Source: Enoplolaimus lenunculus
Taxonomy: Eukaryota; Nematoda; Enoplea; Enoplida; Thoracostomopsidae
Direction: 5' to 3'
Assembly: GCA_030248215.1 (NCBI GenBank)
Contig: JASANG010002605.1
Span: 124,001 to 188,000, forward strand
DNA length: 64,000 bases
Shown: positions 31,646 to 44,554 of the stretch, piece after piece
How positions within the stretch are numbered: position 1 is the stretch's first letter
How the letters are laid out: each line of letters begins with the position of its first letter
Made by a program: the position numbers and the translations under genes
Notes under the pieces: generated by a model
Databases searched by the model: none
What the model was told of the DNA's origin: nothing
What the model saw: only the letters and a program-made list of their open reading frames with translations

Positions 31646-31937
31646 TATGAATAGCTCAGTGCATAAATACTTCCGGACCAAATAAAGTAGAGTTCGAAAC
31701 TTTACAGCGTACTGATATTTTGAAACTTCATTCCTAAGTATAAGTTTGATTTTCGCTCAAGTTTTTGATACAAGACAAACGTTTAATTCAACGGATAGTT
31801 GAAATACCGAATATATCAGTATTAACGAAAGGCGGCGGAGGACGGGTTACAAATAAATAACAGTCCATAGCCAAATAACACGGGGTACCCTCTGGAGACG
31901 CCGAATAAATATCAGCCCCTCTTATTCGGGTACTACA
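31646..31937 (+). mobile_element. C-family TIR element, left end missing
   Basis: Matches 1417-1824 from 'cataaatacttccggaccaaataaag' to the right end CCCTCTTATTCGGGTACTAC followed by AG. The left terminal repeat is absent. Confidence 0.72.
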
Positions 31938-34237
31938 GCAGGGTTTTTACAAAAACAGCTTAATCTTAACAATTTTGATCGTAATTTATAATAACCAACA
32001 GGCGTGATTAAATTTAAGAATTATATTGTATATTTCTCGGCCTTAAAATAGAAACCACAGCCTCTACGGACCTCTTCTCAAATAACTTCTTATCCTTAAA
32101 CAGCAACGAGGACTAAAATTAGAATTTCAAATTTAGCTCACTTCCTGCTAGCATTAAATATGCCTAAAGTCTAATACGATTTGGTGTGGCTTGATCTGCG
32201 GCATAACCATTGTGTAATGTTACATTAGAAAACCGTGAGAACACTGTTGTATTTTTCACCTATTTGGCTAGGAACCAGATTATGAGCTTAAGATGAATCA
32301 GTTGCATTGCAAAGTGTTCAGCACGATCGCCCTGGGGGATATATACCAGATAACCTCCCCTTATGCTAGACAATGTTCTCAATGCTAATAGTTAATAAGT
32401 AACCAGCCCAGTAATCTTAAAGCAGAATAAACTAAAGTATATGGTCCGTATCGCTCTGCCTAGAACAACTTACAGCTACACCCTAAATCAACAACTAAAA
32501 GTAAAACAAGCCCCTTAGTTAGGCGTAAGAGTGAATATGAAATATTTTTACACGTTAAAGTTGTTAAACTAAATAGAAAGGCTATCGCTAGCAAAACCTA
32601 TACTAATACGGCATTTAAGACCACAAAATGGCTTAAACGAAACGTAAACCAATTTAGGATGGACTAAGGTCTGTGCTTCCTACACCAGGCCTCGGCTTGA
32701 GTATATGAAGCTGATCCAATAGGTGAAATATGCCTACCGTTACAAGGTATCCTCATTTTATATTCTTACCAAAATTAAAACACATTAACTTAGGTGCGTT
32801 TTTAGTTGTTTCATATTTTATGTAATTAATATTTTTAAAGACTAGAAACTGCACGGAAAGCTTAAAAATTGTTTCAACAGGCATATAGGATAAAGCCGAC
32901 GTTAATTTGAATTTTTTTATTTTAACAGAGATTAACTCAAACGATTACAAGGAAATAGGTTTACGCGGCTAGACGGCTAATAGGAAAATTTAGTTAAAAT
33001 TCCAAGTTTCTCAACTAGATTCCAACCAAAATGTTCGCGTGTATTGTTTATTGAAAACAAAAATTAAACAGCTTTTAGGCATAAAAATGTCGCAATAACC
33101 AGCACTACTTACGGCGGTAAACATTATTGAAACCACGGTGTAGATATAGGGGATATATAGCTTCATCAAAATTCTGGCAAGCACTCTAAACATGACCACT
33201 TTAACAGGTTTACAATTAAACAAACACTAGGAAAGTAAAAAAATATTTTGCTCAACGAGCTCATTCGCTCGCAATAATCTTTCAAGTTGTGCTCTTTCAA
33301 AATCAAATTTAAGCTGCACCACTGATTGAGATAGAAAATTTTGATAAAATATAAACGGAACCGATTGGATTTTAAATTTCTTTAAGAAACTTGCCACGTC
33401 GACTTGGTATTAATGTATTAGAGGCGAGACTCGACCGGGATATAGATGGTTTGTATTGTTTGAATTCAAGGTAATGCGTACATAGCCATAGATAAGGGGT
33501 ATAAGCGTATACGTCGTCAGAAATTGGGGTCTTTGTCGCGTATCCCCCAGCCCACGTTTGCCCAAAATAGTTGGATTTTGAAAATTGTTACATATTTGAG
33601 CTTCTCATAACCTCCCCTGATCATTATTTCGCGCCTAAATTTGAATTTTTTAACAATTCGATTTTTAAGGTCCTAAGCCCCCCTTGGCACCCATAAAAAT
33701 TTTTGTCGAAAAGTTCAAGAAATTATACACCATTTCACGCAGGCTAAGGGGGTAACCGAAAAGACCAGAAATTGACAAACCTGCCAGGTTAATTAAGTAC
33801 TTTAGGCTGTGGCTTTACTGAAACTTATTTTACATTATAAATTGGTGCTTCGCACACGGTTGGACTGGTACATACATATTCACGTAGCTAACGTGTTTCA
33901 TTTGTTGCATAGCCGGTTGTTTAAAATACCCATAAGGCATTTGTTCGGTAGGCGAAGATGACCAGTTCACCAGTGATCTAAATACACATTGAACTTAGTC
34001 ATTTTATCGTTCAATTTGGCCGTTTTAAATAATATTTTTATTGCAAGCCTCAAAAATAATTGCTGTTTCACTGGCATCTGTGGTATGTTTACTTTTCTAG
34101 CTGTAAAGACTGATAAAACATTTGGTCCGAGCTATTGGCACATTCTGGCCTACTTTTTTTATTAGAAAAGCTTAATGGACTAAGAATTTATCTATTCCTG
34201 TCATATGTGGTACTCTCGCGTCACATAGATAAGCTTT

Positions 34238-34268
<31 letters not shown>

Positions 34269-35062
34269 TTATATATATGAGGAGTAATTCCAACATCGAT
34301 TTAAAGTCATTGGGGGGTAACTTGTCAACCCTCCCACTCTGTCAGCCCTTAACCTTTCTAGGAGTATTTTTATTTCATCTGAGAGAACAAATTTCAAGCT
34401 AGGATTTAATATCCCAAGCGTCTTGGACCAGCTTGCGTCCACAGGTTGTGGTAAGTTGCTCATAGTCGACTCAATCTGAGTAGTTTTGAAAATTTGACAC
34501 TGGCAAATAATCTAAAAAATGCCTACTGTGCAATTTGTGAAAATTACACAATTGGGGACCATTTTGCCATGCTCGTTGTAGATTACTTGAGGCATGAAAC
34601 ATTTGTCTCATTTTCAAATACGATACTGTAAAACTTCAACGAATAGTTTAGTTAATACGGGGTTCACGTTATAACCGGGGCAGCGTGGGACACGTTTTGT
34701 CCCTATTAGACTATTGGGTAACATTTTGTCCGCTTATATACCCCATATCGTATTCAAAAATTCAAATTTGTCTGCTATTATCATGTGTAGGTCACCTTTT
34801 ATCGTTCAATATCAAATGATATTCTACGTATTGTCAGCGAATTTCATATGATATATTTTCAAATGTCTGCACAGGTTCACACGTGCATGTGTTTGCAAGT
34901 TACAACTAACAGCCCTTGGGGGTGGGGCGCAGAATCAGATCTACAACCAGGAGTCGTTAGTAGAAAAAGCAGAAAGATTTACAAATGGGACAAGAAAATT
35001 TTTTCTAATATGATGATTTTTTGATACTGTACACAAATTTTAGCGGCTACATGGGGGTGAAG
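31938..35062. other. Gene-free AT-rich stretch
   Basis: Contains a (TA)n tract at 34236-34278. A minus-strand hydrophobic frame (MFRVLARILMKLYIPY..., 33190-33110) ends at TTTACCGCC|GTAAGT. It resembles a signal-peptide exon but is unconfirmed. Nothing else is supported. Confidence 0.4.
34236..34278. repeat. (TA)n microsatellite
   Basis: About 43 bp of alternating TA with a few interruptions. Confidence 0.85.
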
Positions 35063-35290
35063 CAGAGACGTATCGAGAAACTTCTAAAAATGTTATGAAA
35101 CGCAATTTTTATGGTATGCTATATATGCCATTGGCAGCGAAAAATTGAAGGCAGAGACCTTGTCGTTTTATCACAAAAAGTTTTGGACGTGGAAAATTGT
35201 AAGGTTGAGATCTTACCGTTTTATCACAAAAACTCTGACGGGGTGGCGTACGCCCTCCACCGTTTCCCCACCCTCCGAACCCGCTGGTGG
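35063..35290 (+). mobile_element. H-family hAT-like element
   Basis: Starts CAGAGACGTATCGAGAAACT. It contains two repeats of 'aaaattgtaaggt...ttatcacaaaaa' and ends in a C-rich block before ACCCGCTGG. It matches 19704-19977 and 47014-47205. The overlapping short ORFs are artefacts of the repeat. Confidence 0.6.
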
Positions 35291-35744
35291 GGTGAAAAAG
35301 CATTGTTTATTATCAAATAAACAGGCGCTAGAGTCATTTGAGAATAAGGGTTCTAACGGTTTGATACAATAGAACAAACACCAGAATTCTGCGTAAAATT
35401 GCTAAAAAATATTTAGGGTAGCAGGTATATGCCGACAAAACCCTGCCATCTGCTCTATTGTCTATCTTTATCGTTTGGTATTCTGAGCTAAAACATTATT
35501 CAGGTTGTCGCAAATGTGTTGAAATTAAAACTTTCAAATCTTCCAAAAACCAATTGTTTGAAGGGCAGCTCAAGTTGTAGTTTCCGAATGTCACATCGGT
35601 ACTGTCACAGCTTGAAATCTAGAACGTAAATGTTAAAATAGACAAGAATTTAAATTAATTAAAAATGCCATCACAAGACTGAGCGAGACACTGAAATTTT
35701 GCTTTACACTAAGCGTATACTACACACCGACAGCAACAAAACTA

Positions 35745-35771
35745 AAGAACAACAACAAGAAGAAGAACAAG

Positions 35772-35810
<39 letters not shown>

Positions 35811-35945
35811 AACAACAACAAAACTAAAGAACAACAACAGCAACAACAACAAGAACAACAACAACAAGATCAACAACAACCTCATCATCAACAACAACAA
35901 CAACAGTAACAACAACAACTACATAAAAACAACAACAAAAAAAAG
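35745..35945 (+). repeat. (AAC)n microsatellite
   Basis: About 200 bp of AAC units with AAG and AAT interruptions. Confidence 0.9.
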
Positions 35946-36001
35946 ATCAAAAACAGCAACCAACGGAAGCAGTAGCAACGCAACGAGAACGGTCTAGCAG
36001 C

Positions 36002-36215
36002 ACCAAAAAATTTTTTGGGGAAAAATTGTAAGGTAGGGACGTTATTATTTTTTCACCAACAAATTTTCTAAGAGAAAATTTTGTAATAGGTTTTGCCTTA
36101 TCATTTTATCAGCGAAAAAAACTTTCTAAGGGAAAAAATTGTAAGGTTTTAATATCACAAAAATTTCTGAGGGTAAAAATTGTATTTTTTACGAAAAAAA
36201 TTGTTCACCGGAATA
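36002..36215 (+). mobile_element. H-family fragment
   Basis: Three repeats of 'ggg(a)aaaaattgtaaggta...' as in the H family, without recognisable ends. Confidence 0.5.
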
Positions 36216-36918
36216 CTTCTTGTTCAGATCAGGAATGTCGATCGAAAAGATTTGTTTTACTTTAAGTGAGTTCAAATTGAACCCTTTGTTTCGTGTGTAA
36301 AAACTTATACTATTCGGTCATAAACGTAGATCTGATCATATGTATTTAATAACGAAAAATTCGCTTTCAAATATTACATAATTTTGCAAACTCAAAACGT
36401 TCTACCAGTAGTAAAGTCGTTGAAGAATGCCGCTAGCGAAAAGTCACTGCCTGATTGCGGTGGCACAACAAAGGAATTTCTAACATTTTTATAGTGACAG
36501 AAATGGTTTTTAAGTGAAAATTTTCAATCAAGGTAGCAACTGGGACATCAAACATAATCATTAAGCACCTGGAACAGCAGACATAAACAGGTGGTTCGAA
36601 CTATCAGCCTACGGATCTTTAAGCAAACGCTCTACCACTGTGCGACATGGCCCGCCCGTTCAACTACTTTTTTCGTCCACAATATTGTCGACCATATACG
36701 GCCTAGAGGCATACTATTCAGTGCATTGCCTTCGCATATACACAGAGACAAGCATGTCTCATATGCTTGAAACAATTTTCAAATGGCTAATCGGTTCATA
36801 TTTTTGGATCAAAAGCGCTAGGACCCGCTCAGGCTTCAATAGCCCTCAAGTTCTTGTAGTCGAGCAGTGATGGTAACGTCAAAAATGCTGGAAAGGGTTA
36901 AGTTAACATCAGCTGTTA

Positions 36919-37188
36919 TTAACCCTTTCTCACATGAATATTTTCTATTCCCCTGAGACCTACTTTTATGCTAGGATTCGAACTCCAGTGACTGGAGTGG
37001 GAGGCGTATACCATCACCACTCAGCTATAAGAGCTTGACACTCGAGCCCGAGGGGGCTCTCACGTGTTGTGGTGATTTAGTACCATGTATACGTGTTGCA
37101 ATTGTTAAACACGGTGTGATATATACTATTTAACGTATATACAGTGCGCTGAGTTGCCTACAGGCAACTCAATGTGAGAAGGGGTTAA
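36919..37188 (-). mobile_element. T-family element, complete (second subfamily)
   Basis: TTAA lies at both ends (36919-36922 and 37185-37188), with tips TTAACCCTTTCTCACATGAA and ATGTGAGAAGGGGTTAA, 270 bp. The tRNA-like core on the minus strand differs from the main subfamily: it has 'CACTCCAGTCACTGGAGTTCGAATCC' in place of the CCCGTGAG anticodon arm. Copies at 1-140 and 2481-2715 belong to this subfamily. Confidence 0.8.
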
Positions 37189-40100
37189 ACATAAAACTTT
37201 GATAGACCCTGACTCCCGTAATTTTTCAGCAATTGTTTTGAATATCCTACGAACACTCGCAGTTCTAACGGATGATCACCCCGGCTAAGGTCCGCCCAAA
37301 AGTGATCAAAACCAGAATTTTGTATTAAGGTTTAGCACTAAAACGGCATTCGGCTTTTCGCACGCGATTGTTTTCCAAACGATTATGTTTCGCACGTTTT
37401 CAAATTCAGAAGTGTCTGGCTCCACCTGTGGCTACACATGAATATACATACAGATACCAATCGGCATATGAAAACAATTGATGGAAATTCCAGTGATAAA
37501 AAGTTTAATAATGCTGTATTCGCAGAAAGAACACCGACCCTGTTACGTGTATGGGACCAGAAACCTCGGTGTGGCACCGCCTCGGGTTAAATTACATCTC
37601 CCCTAAATGTAGTCAATTTTGAAAACAAGGCTTTTTGGGCTATTCTGGCATTTTCAAGGAGCGCACGGCTGTCCTGTTGCAAATTTTAATAAACGTGTTT
37701 TCACTCAAAAGTTCAATCAAAATTTTCCGTTCCACTTTTGAACCAGAGGCGCAGCGGTGGATTCCACAATGGGTTCCACCTTATAGCAAAGCATTATATA
37801 ATAGCAGAACAAACGTTGAGAGTGAAACGAGCGAGAAACCAAACGAAATTTTAACCACTCAATCTTAATACAAAGTTTTGGTTCTAAAATCAAGATTTTG
37901 GAATTTCTTGGTACGTCCCGGCATCAAAGTTTAATATCGTGAGCATGGAATGAGGTAGAAAACTGATGGGGTCTTTCTATTAATGATAGATTAGATTGCA
38001 CAAATTTACGTAGCCTCAAAAATACTATGTTCAACCGTTTTTAATTCTCACGGGATTAATCAGAGGGTGATAAAATGGTTTTAGCGTGCCAGCAGTGTTT
38101 GCGATATTTGTAGAAAATTGCAAATTTGCATTTAATATCTATATTGAAAATTCAACCGAAGTACAACTGTGTTGCAAGTGTATTGCGTGGACGCGTGGCT
38201 GACTGGTTTCAGCGGGTTTAGCTGTTTCAGTGGATTAAGGCAAAATCTCGCATGCTGAGGGTTCGAATATCTATAATTGTGAAAAATAGTTTCAAATAAT
38301 ATTTCAGTTGTAAGTGTGAATATCATGATTGGTGATTAATGATTTTAGCAGACAAAGTCGTAATCCGAATGTAGTAGATTCGAATGTCATAGTGGTTACA
38401 TGGAAAACTTTGAAAAGTATTCAGTTCTAGTGTCAGTGTCACCTATCGCTTTGTAAAAAGTTTTCGGAACACTTGATGATAAATAAAAATAGCGATTTTT
38501 GTAATTTAAACTCTGCTATCAAACGAAAACAGAAACGCAATTTCGTGTTGTTGAAATGCAAATTATTAGAATTTCAAATTTATAAAATCCGACCACTAGG
38601 ATTAACATTTGTTTCACTGCGTCAAATATTCTATAGACTATCTATAAACGAAGATTATACGAGTTGTACAATACAGAGATTACGCTAATCAATAACATGG
38701 CGTTTTTAATTAAATCCGACGTCTTAAGATGCCGCCGGGCCAAACCAATATGTTCCCGCGTCCAATTTCAACCACAGACCCAAGATAAGAAGCATCGTAA
38801 GCACCAGAATTAATTCAAATTGAGCCATCTCAAAGTCAGTACTCGGCCAAGCACGTTAGAGAAAACCAAAAAAATGAAAGAGGAAGCGAAAATTTGACAC
38901 AATTTTGCAAGTGGGACAAAAGAGTGTTTCGTTAAGAGCTGAAATTTTTTCAAGCGAATCAGCTGGCCTTTGTTGGCTACAAGCATGAACCTTGGACATT
39001 TCATAGCAAATGAAACGACAGAACATTACAGGGCTACGGTCATGAGTATTCTGGGGTGATATATACTACTGAATATAGCCAATTTTGCAGTATTTTATGT
39101 TCAGATTCCAGTATGCTTTTGGGGTCTCCTGGTTATAAATAGCGGAAACAAACACAGATTATATAATAATAATAAGCAACCTACGTGTTTAAATATAAAA
39201 AATTAGCTTTAAAATATCACTGTTTTTGTATTCCTTATTTGTATTTTAATTACTCATTAAATTGATGCAGTATTTTCAAGCCCCGATCTCTAAGCTTTAG
39301 TCAGATTCGCGTCATGGTTAATTCGGACATCTGTTCCGGAGCTAGCACCACCAAGGGATTCCACATGATGCCAACGTTTTATAATCTTTATGATAAGAAC
39401 ATAGTAAAACCTATTTCTTGGACAGAATATGCACCATAAACTCCAGTTTACCACGGAGATATTGGTTTACCGAGAAATTGGGGTTCAAATAGCTGAGTTC
39501 GAAATAAATGATTAAAAAAATTGATTTTAGCATGGCATTGGAAAATCGGTACCGATGCTTCCATAAGACAACAACAACACTGACAAGACACGGTTTCAAT
39601 GCTGGATTGGTAGATAAAATCGGTTCGTGGCATTTTGATCCAAATCTACCTTATACTGACCATTTTTGAAAAATGATTCAATCCACAATGTTTTACGCAA
39701 GCAAGTGCTGACACTTTAAGCAACCAAAAATTGCTTAAGTTTTGACGAAACCGTGTCAGCGGTCACTAGCGTAACGAAGCGAACGAGAAGCCAAATTCAT
39801 TTTCTAGATCAACGAACCGCTAGAATACATAAAAACTCGTTTTGGTTATTTTGTTGATGGACCATAAATCCCACCGGCTCGAAGAGCATTTTCACGGTAC
39901 TCCATCAAACAGTCAATTGTTCCCTGCACATATCAATTTGTGTTTTGTCGGACGCGGTGTCCTTAGCGTTATGCTGTACTTTGCTGTGCCGGACGCCTTC
40001 GCACGCCGCTATGGGTTGCTAACAAAAATATCAACAAAATGTATTTGGCGGCTTGCGGCAAGTATAGCGGTATGCTTTTAAAATAACTGCATGAAAGAAC

Positions 40101-40924
40101 TAAAAATCTTCTCAGAAAGTTGATAAAAAGTTAACTGTTTTACGCAAGTAAAATTGAAAAAATATACATATCTCAAGATACAATGAATGCAATCAATAGT
40201 AAACCGTTCATGCAGGCCATGTTTACCTCAACCCGTTAAATGTTACGTACTACAGATGTTGGTGTGTACTCTACGGTATACAAGATGTAACGTAGTATGC
40301 TTAAAAGCCGGAAGACAACACAAGAAACAACATTTTCAAAAATGAATAAAAAGAAAGAATCGTATAAAAAGCTTAAAAACCTAACTTAACTGTTGCAAAA
40401 ACGGTTGGAATTTGCTTTGCAGTCCAACGGGTCGTAATTTATGTAAAACATTGGCTCAGACCTGAACAGGTTGTTTAAAATATAGCCTGTATGAAATGGC
40501 TATAGATCGGTTAAACTGTTTTATTGAACTGTTAATGATAACGCAGTTTTGGCACAAAGTTGCGCAAGAAGACAGGAGAGTGTCATTGAAGGCAAAATGT
40601 GTGCGTGAAAATCTTACCAAGTGGATACAACATCGAAGATAGATTTTGTTGAATGCTCCAATCGCGACCTGTTCGTTACGTTGCAGCAAACTAAATTTAC
40701 GCTTCGACACAGAAAAATACTCAGGATTTGATTAGGTTTTGAAACAAAATGTGCCCATTTGAGTAGTATCTGTCGGTAACAATAAGTTATTATAAGTAAA
40801 ATTTGAAGGGTTTCCGCTATTTTGTAAAAAATTCAAACTGACATTAAATTGTACAATGCAACATTTATATGCCAAATGCACAGTAAATGTATAAATTTTG
40901 GTAACTGGGGCTGTGCTCAGTCTA
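37189..40924. other. Gene-free stretch
   Basis: Only short chance ORFs. A B-box-like GGGTTCGAATA (38260) follows a weak A-box, probably a decayed tRNA-related sequence. No element family was recognised. Confidence 0.4.
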
Positions 40925-41233
40925 ACCAAGAGTCGATAACGACTCGTTAGTGTGCAACTGGGTACACTTTGTGTAGAAAAGTATGTATCGGACCTGCGTT
41001 TCGTTTTTGCACTACCCCCTTTATTTAGAGGGGGGTATAACCAGTGCGAACCATGGCACTTTGTGTGTGGAGCGTCAATGAAGGCCTGCATAATTTAATT
41101 TAGGGGTATTTATGTGATAGTGACCCTCCATCTAAACAAGGGGGGTCGGCTAAAAACGCAACGCCCTGTAGTACATTTTATACCATGCGGGACCCCAAGA
41201 GTTGCACACTCTTGTCATGATCCAATCTTGGTG
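40925..41233. mobile_element. F-family TIR element
   Basis: Outer inverted ends ACCAAGAGTCGAT and ATCCAATCTTGGT enclose inner inverted repeats GTGTGCAACTGGGTACAC / GAGTTGCACACTCTTG and 'GCGTTTCGTTTTTGCACTAC / GGCTAAAAACGCAACGCCC'. It matches 58474-58803. It is non-coding; the minus-strand frame over it is an artefact. Confidence 0.68.
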
Positions 41234-41273
41234 TAACCCGCTGGGTTCGAGCCTGTAAAGCAAACTTACCTGC

Positions 41274-41288
41274 AGTAGCCATTTGTGA
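41274..41288 (-). CDS. Possible first coding exon (ATG plus donor)
   Basis: The minus strand reads ATGGCTACTGCAG|GTAAGT, a start codon with a perfect splice donor. No partner exon was found, so this is weak. Confidence 0.2.
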
Positions 41289-41348
41289 GTTCAAAAACAA
41301 ATAATGACATTGAGATGTTCAACACCAAATCACACAACTTTTGTTATA

Positions 41349-41351
41349 TAC

Positions 41352-41400
<49 letters not shown>
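41349..41400. repeat. (TTA)n microsatellite
   Basis: About 16 TTA/ATT units. Confidence 0.9.
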
Positions 41401-41403
<3 letters not shown>

Positions 41404-41454
41404 AGTAATTATTACTACACAGATTATACTAATTTGATTCTGAAATAGCATATA

Positions 41455-41749
41455 TGTCATAGGCCAATCGGCTGTTCAGGCAATCACCAATTGGCCTAAG
41501 CCAATCTGCTATTCTGAGGAAATAGTTGATTGGCTTAGGAGAAATAGCGATTGTAAGACATAGCAAAACAACTGTAATGTAAAAAGAACGCTGATTGGTT
41601 TAACGGTACGGCGCTTCTTCAAATAAACAAATCTGATTGGTCTGTATCTTTAATAGCAGTATATCCTACGCCAAACTGCTGTTACGCAAAATAGCAGATT
41701 GGCCTAGGCTAATTAGTAATTGGCCTGGACAGCAGATTGGCCTACGACA
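41455..41749. mobile_element. E-family TIR element, complete (TA target)
   Basis: Begins TGTCATAGGCCAATCGGCTG and ends CAGCAGATTGGCCTACGACA, flanked by TATA. Subterminal GGCCAATTGG-type repeats match 11946-12239. Confidence 0.8.
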
Positions 41750-42559
41750 TATATATAAAACATTACAAAAATTCTGGTAGGAATACTAAGGCTAAGAAAA
41801 GGAGCGATTGTTACTTACTGGTGATAGCTTCTATACGCATTCGAGGATATGGGCCCTAGTTAGAAAGTGATCTTCAGCGGAGTATCAAAATTTTGGACAT
41901 CTTTCTATTTTTTATGCAAGGGATTTTTAATCCCTCTTCCGGAACAATAGCGACTAAGTTAGGCTTGAAACACGTAGCTCATATTAACCGAGTACACTTC
42001 ATTTTCGAAAATGACCAAAATTCAAAGTAACTAGTAAACAAACAGCTTATATAATTCTAGATTTCGAAACACACCCACCACCCTTACCAGGGGCCAATCG
42101 AGGAGCAGGCTGGAGGGTCGCAGCCTGTAATCAGTACTTATTTCAGACTCAGGCAATAACGCTGCCTCATTAAAAAACCATCGGTACAAATTTGCGAATC
42201 TTATCTTAAAACCGGATAGTTTAGTCATTTTTGCGGTGACAACCCCGCAAATCCAAATTTGTCGGTACGCCACTGACCTTTTGAGTTGAAGAAGCGTGGG
42301 AAACGCGGAAATATGGCAATTCATAATGCTCTTAACATCTTAAAATTCACAAATCGCATGTCTGTTGCGTTCGTTTGCCAGCACAAAACCGTTGAGACAA
42401 GAAACTACTAAAAAACAGCTCTACAATTTAACAATCGTGTCAAAATTAAAACGCTATTTTAAACTTTTTTGTCGTTTTTAAACAAGTCTTTAATTAAGCG
42501 AAGCGAAACTCCGAGCGAAGCTCGGAGTTTCGCGACGCGTTTTATGTTTTGTACTTGGG

Positions 42560-42709
42560 GGTCGAAAGGTGGATGTCCGTCTGTCCGTCTGTCCGTCCGA
42601 AAAGAATCTCAGGAACGGCTGAACCGATTTTGATAAACTTTTTTGTTTGAAAGCCAATTATCCTGGGGTGTTAACCTCGGATTAAGTTTTTAAAATTTTA
42701 AACCGTTTA
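42560..42709 (+). repeat. Head of the 'GTCCGTCTGTCC' repeat
   Basis: CTGTCCGTCTGTCCGTCCGA is followed by 'aggaacggctgaaccgattttgata', then leads directly into the tandem array at 42710. The same head occurs at 2331. Confidence 0.7.
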
Positions 42710-43391
42710 TTAGCTACAGGCGAATTTGCATAATTAGTTAAGCCTAAATTAGGACTTTCCACAATTTTTCACTAATTATTACAGTTAGAAGCAATCTAAT
42801 TTTAGCATTAAAGGGTTTTTGGGTGCGAGAAATCTGCGTAGACTGTTTACAAACCTCCGAAACCGATAATTGAGCAGTTAGCTAATAGATAATTTGCATA
42901 TTAGCATAGTTTATAAGCCTAAATTAAGACTTTTTACAATATTTCGCTAATTATTAAGGTTAAAAGCAATATAATTTCAGCACTAAAGGGTTTTTTGGTG
43001 CGAGGAATTTGAATAAATAGTTTACAAACATCCAAAACGGATAATTGAATAGTTAGCTAATAGCTAATTTGCATATTAGCTTAATTGACAAGACAAAACT
43101 AGGACTTTTTAAATTAGTTCCATAATTATTAGGGTTTACTGAAGGTTTTTGGGTGCGAAGAATATGAATAAATTGTTTACAAACCTACAAAACCGATAAT
43201 TTAATAGTTAGCTAATAACTAATTTGCATATTAGCTTAACTGACAGAACAAAATTAGGACTTTTTAAATTATTCCAAAAATTATTAGAGTGGCTGAAGAG
43301 TTTTTGGGTGCGAGGAATTTGAATAAATAGCTTACAAACATCCGAAACCGATAATTGAATAGTTAGGTAATAGCTAATTACAATTGTGCTG
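42710..43391 (+). repeat. Tandem array, four units of 155-175 bp plus a partial
   Basis: Units start at 42710, 42878, 43053 and 43208 with TTAGCTA(C/A)(A/T)(A/G)(G/A), and a partial unit starts at 43373. Each contains a TTTGCATATTAG tract, 'aggactttt', 'GGGTTTTTGGGTGCGAG' and 'gtttacaaac(a/c)t'. Divergence between units is about 10-25%. Confidence 0.85.
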
Positions 43392-43640
43392 GGCAGTCGG
43401 CCTGGTAGCCGTGTTAAAATGCCTCAAATTAGGACCGGCTATCATCCCGTATATGAATATTTTCAACCAATCAGCGGCGTACCGAGGAAGATCATTTTCA
43501 TAAGTATGAACCAGAAATCGGTTGTAAACCTGTCGAGTGCAAGACGAGATATTGCAGTTTTATGACGCTGCAAATAATTCTGAGATGTTCGCAATTAAGC
43601 TTTGCTGCTAGTATGATGAGTTGTATAATATTCTTATAGC

Positions 43641-43794
43641 GGCCCATGTTACTTTAAAGGGCGTTCAGGTTGCTGGTGGGTCTATAAAAAAGTAGGCTTA
43701 GATTATTGATTATATGCATATTTTTTCTTAGGATTTGGCGTAGGCTTAGGAATACGATTAATCTACTGTTACGCCCTTTAAAGTAACATTGGCT
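43641..43794 (+). mobile_element. A-family TIR element with 8-bp target duplication
   Basis: The left end is GGCCCATGTTACTTTAAAGG and the right end is CGCCCTTTAAAGTAACATTG. CTTATAGC flanks both sides exactly (43633-43640 and 43795-43802). It is 154 bp. Only two TTAGG-type units survive inside. This is the clearest evidence for an 8-bp duplication in the family. Confidence 0.85.
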
Positions 43795-44300
43795 CTTATA
43801 GCTGTAGCACCTATTGCTTTGAAACTGTCTTACAACTTTCGAAATAGTAATTTTCAAACGTAAAAAATTTTGCTATCGGTTTCGCTTGCCAAGACACGGA
43901 AGTGTACCCAGTACACATTGCATTTTACAGTACTGTATTTCTTCAATTTGCTTATTTTGTTCTCTATTCTATATTATCCCAAGAGTGCAATTTAAACCAT
44001 TAAAATTGTTTTACAGGACCGTAGCCAGCTCAACATGCTAAAGTTGACTAAAAATTTTTCAGGACGCGCGTAAAACAGTTTCGCAGAAGGCACAAGAGAA
44101 GTGGACACTTTTTCACATAAGCCAAAATTTTTTTCAGGAGAGGGTTACTATATTTTCCCCATGGCCCGTTTATCATCAAGAGGCCGGTTGTTTTATTGCA
44201 GATTGTAAAAACTATGTCACACTGCGTGTAAAATGTTTAAATAAAACAATACTTTATCAACTATTTGGCATGCAAAATGGCGAAGGCGGACAGGCGTCAA

Positions 44301-44554
44301 CGGCGGATCAAGGAATTTTTGACGGGGAGCGCGGTGACAAATGTGTTATGAAACGCAAAAATGGTAAGGTAGAAACCTTATCGTTTTATCATCAAAAAAT
44401 ATTCTGATGCGTAAAATTGTAATGTACGGAAGGACCCTATCATTTTAACGCAAAAAATTTCTGAGGGAAAAATTGTCAGGTAGGGACCGTACCATTATAT
44501 TACAAAATAATTCTGATGGAGCACCCGCCCTACCGCCCCTTCCGCTGGATTCGC
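44301..44554 (+). mobile_element. H-family hAT-like element
   Basis: Starts CGGCGGATCAAGGAATTTTT and ends CCTTCCGCTGGATTCGC. The interior has three 'aaaattgtaaggtagg...accttatcattttatcac' units. Confidence 0.68.

Noticed and set aside
36590-36660. tRNA gene on the minus strand
   Set aside because: Has A-box-like and GTTCGAAC motifs, but the stems do not pair. At most a decayed tRNA-derived sequence.
38190-38290. tRNA-like sequence (GGGTTCGAATA)
   Set aside because: B-box only, with a weak A-box and no cloverleaf.
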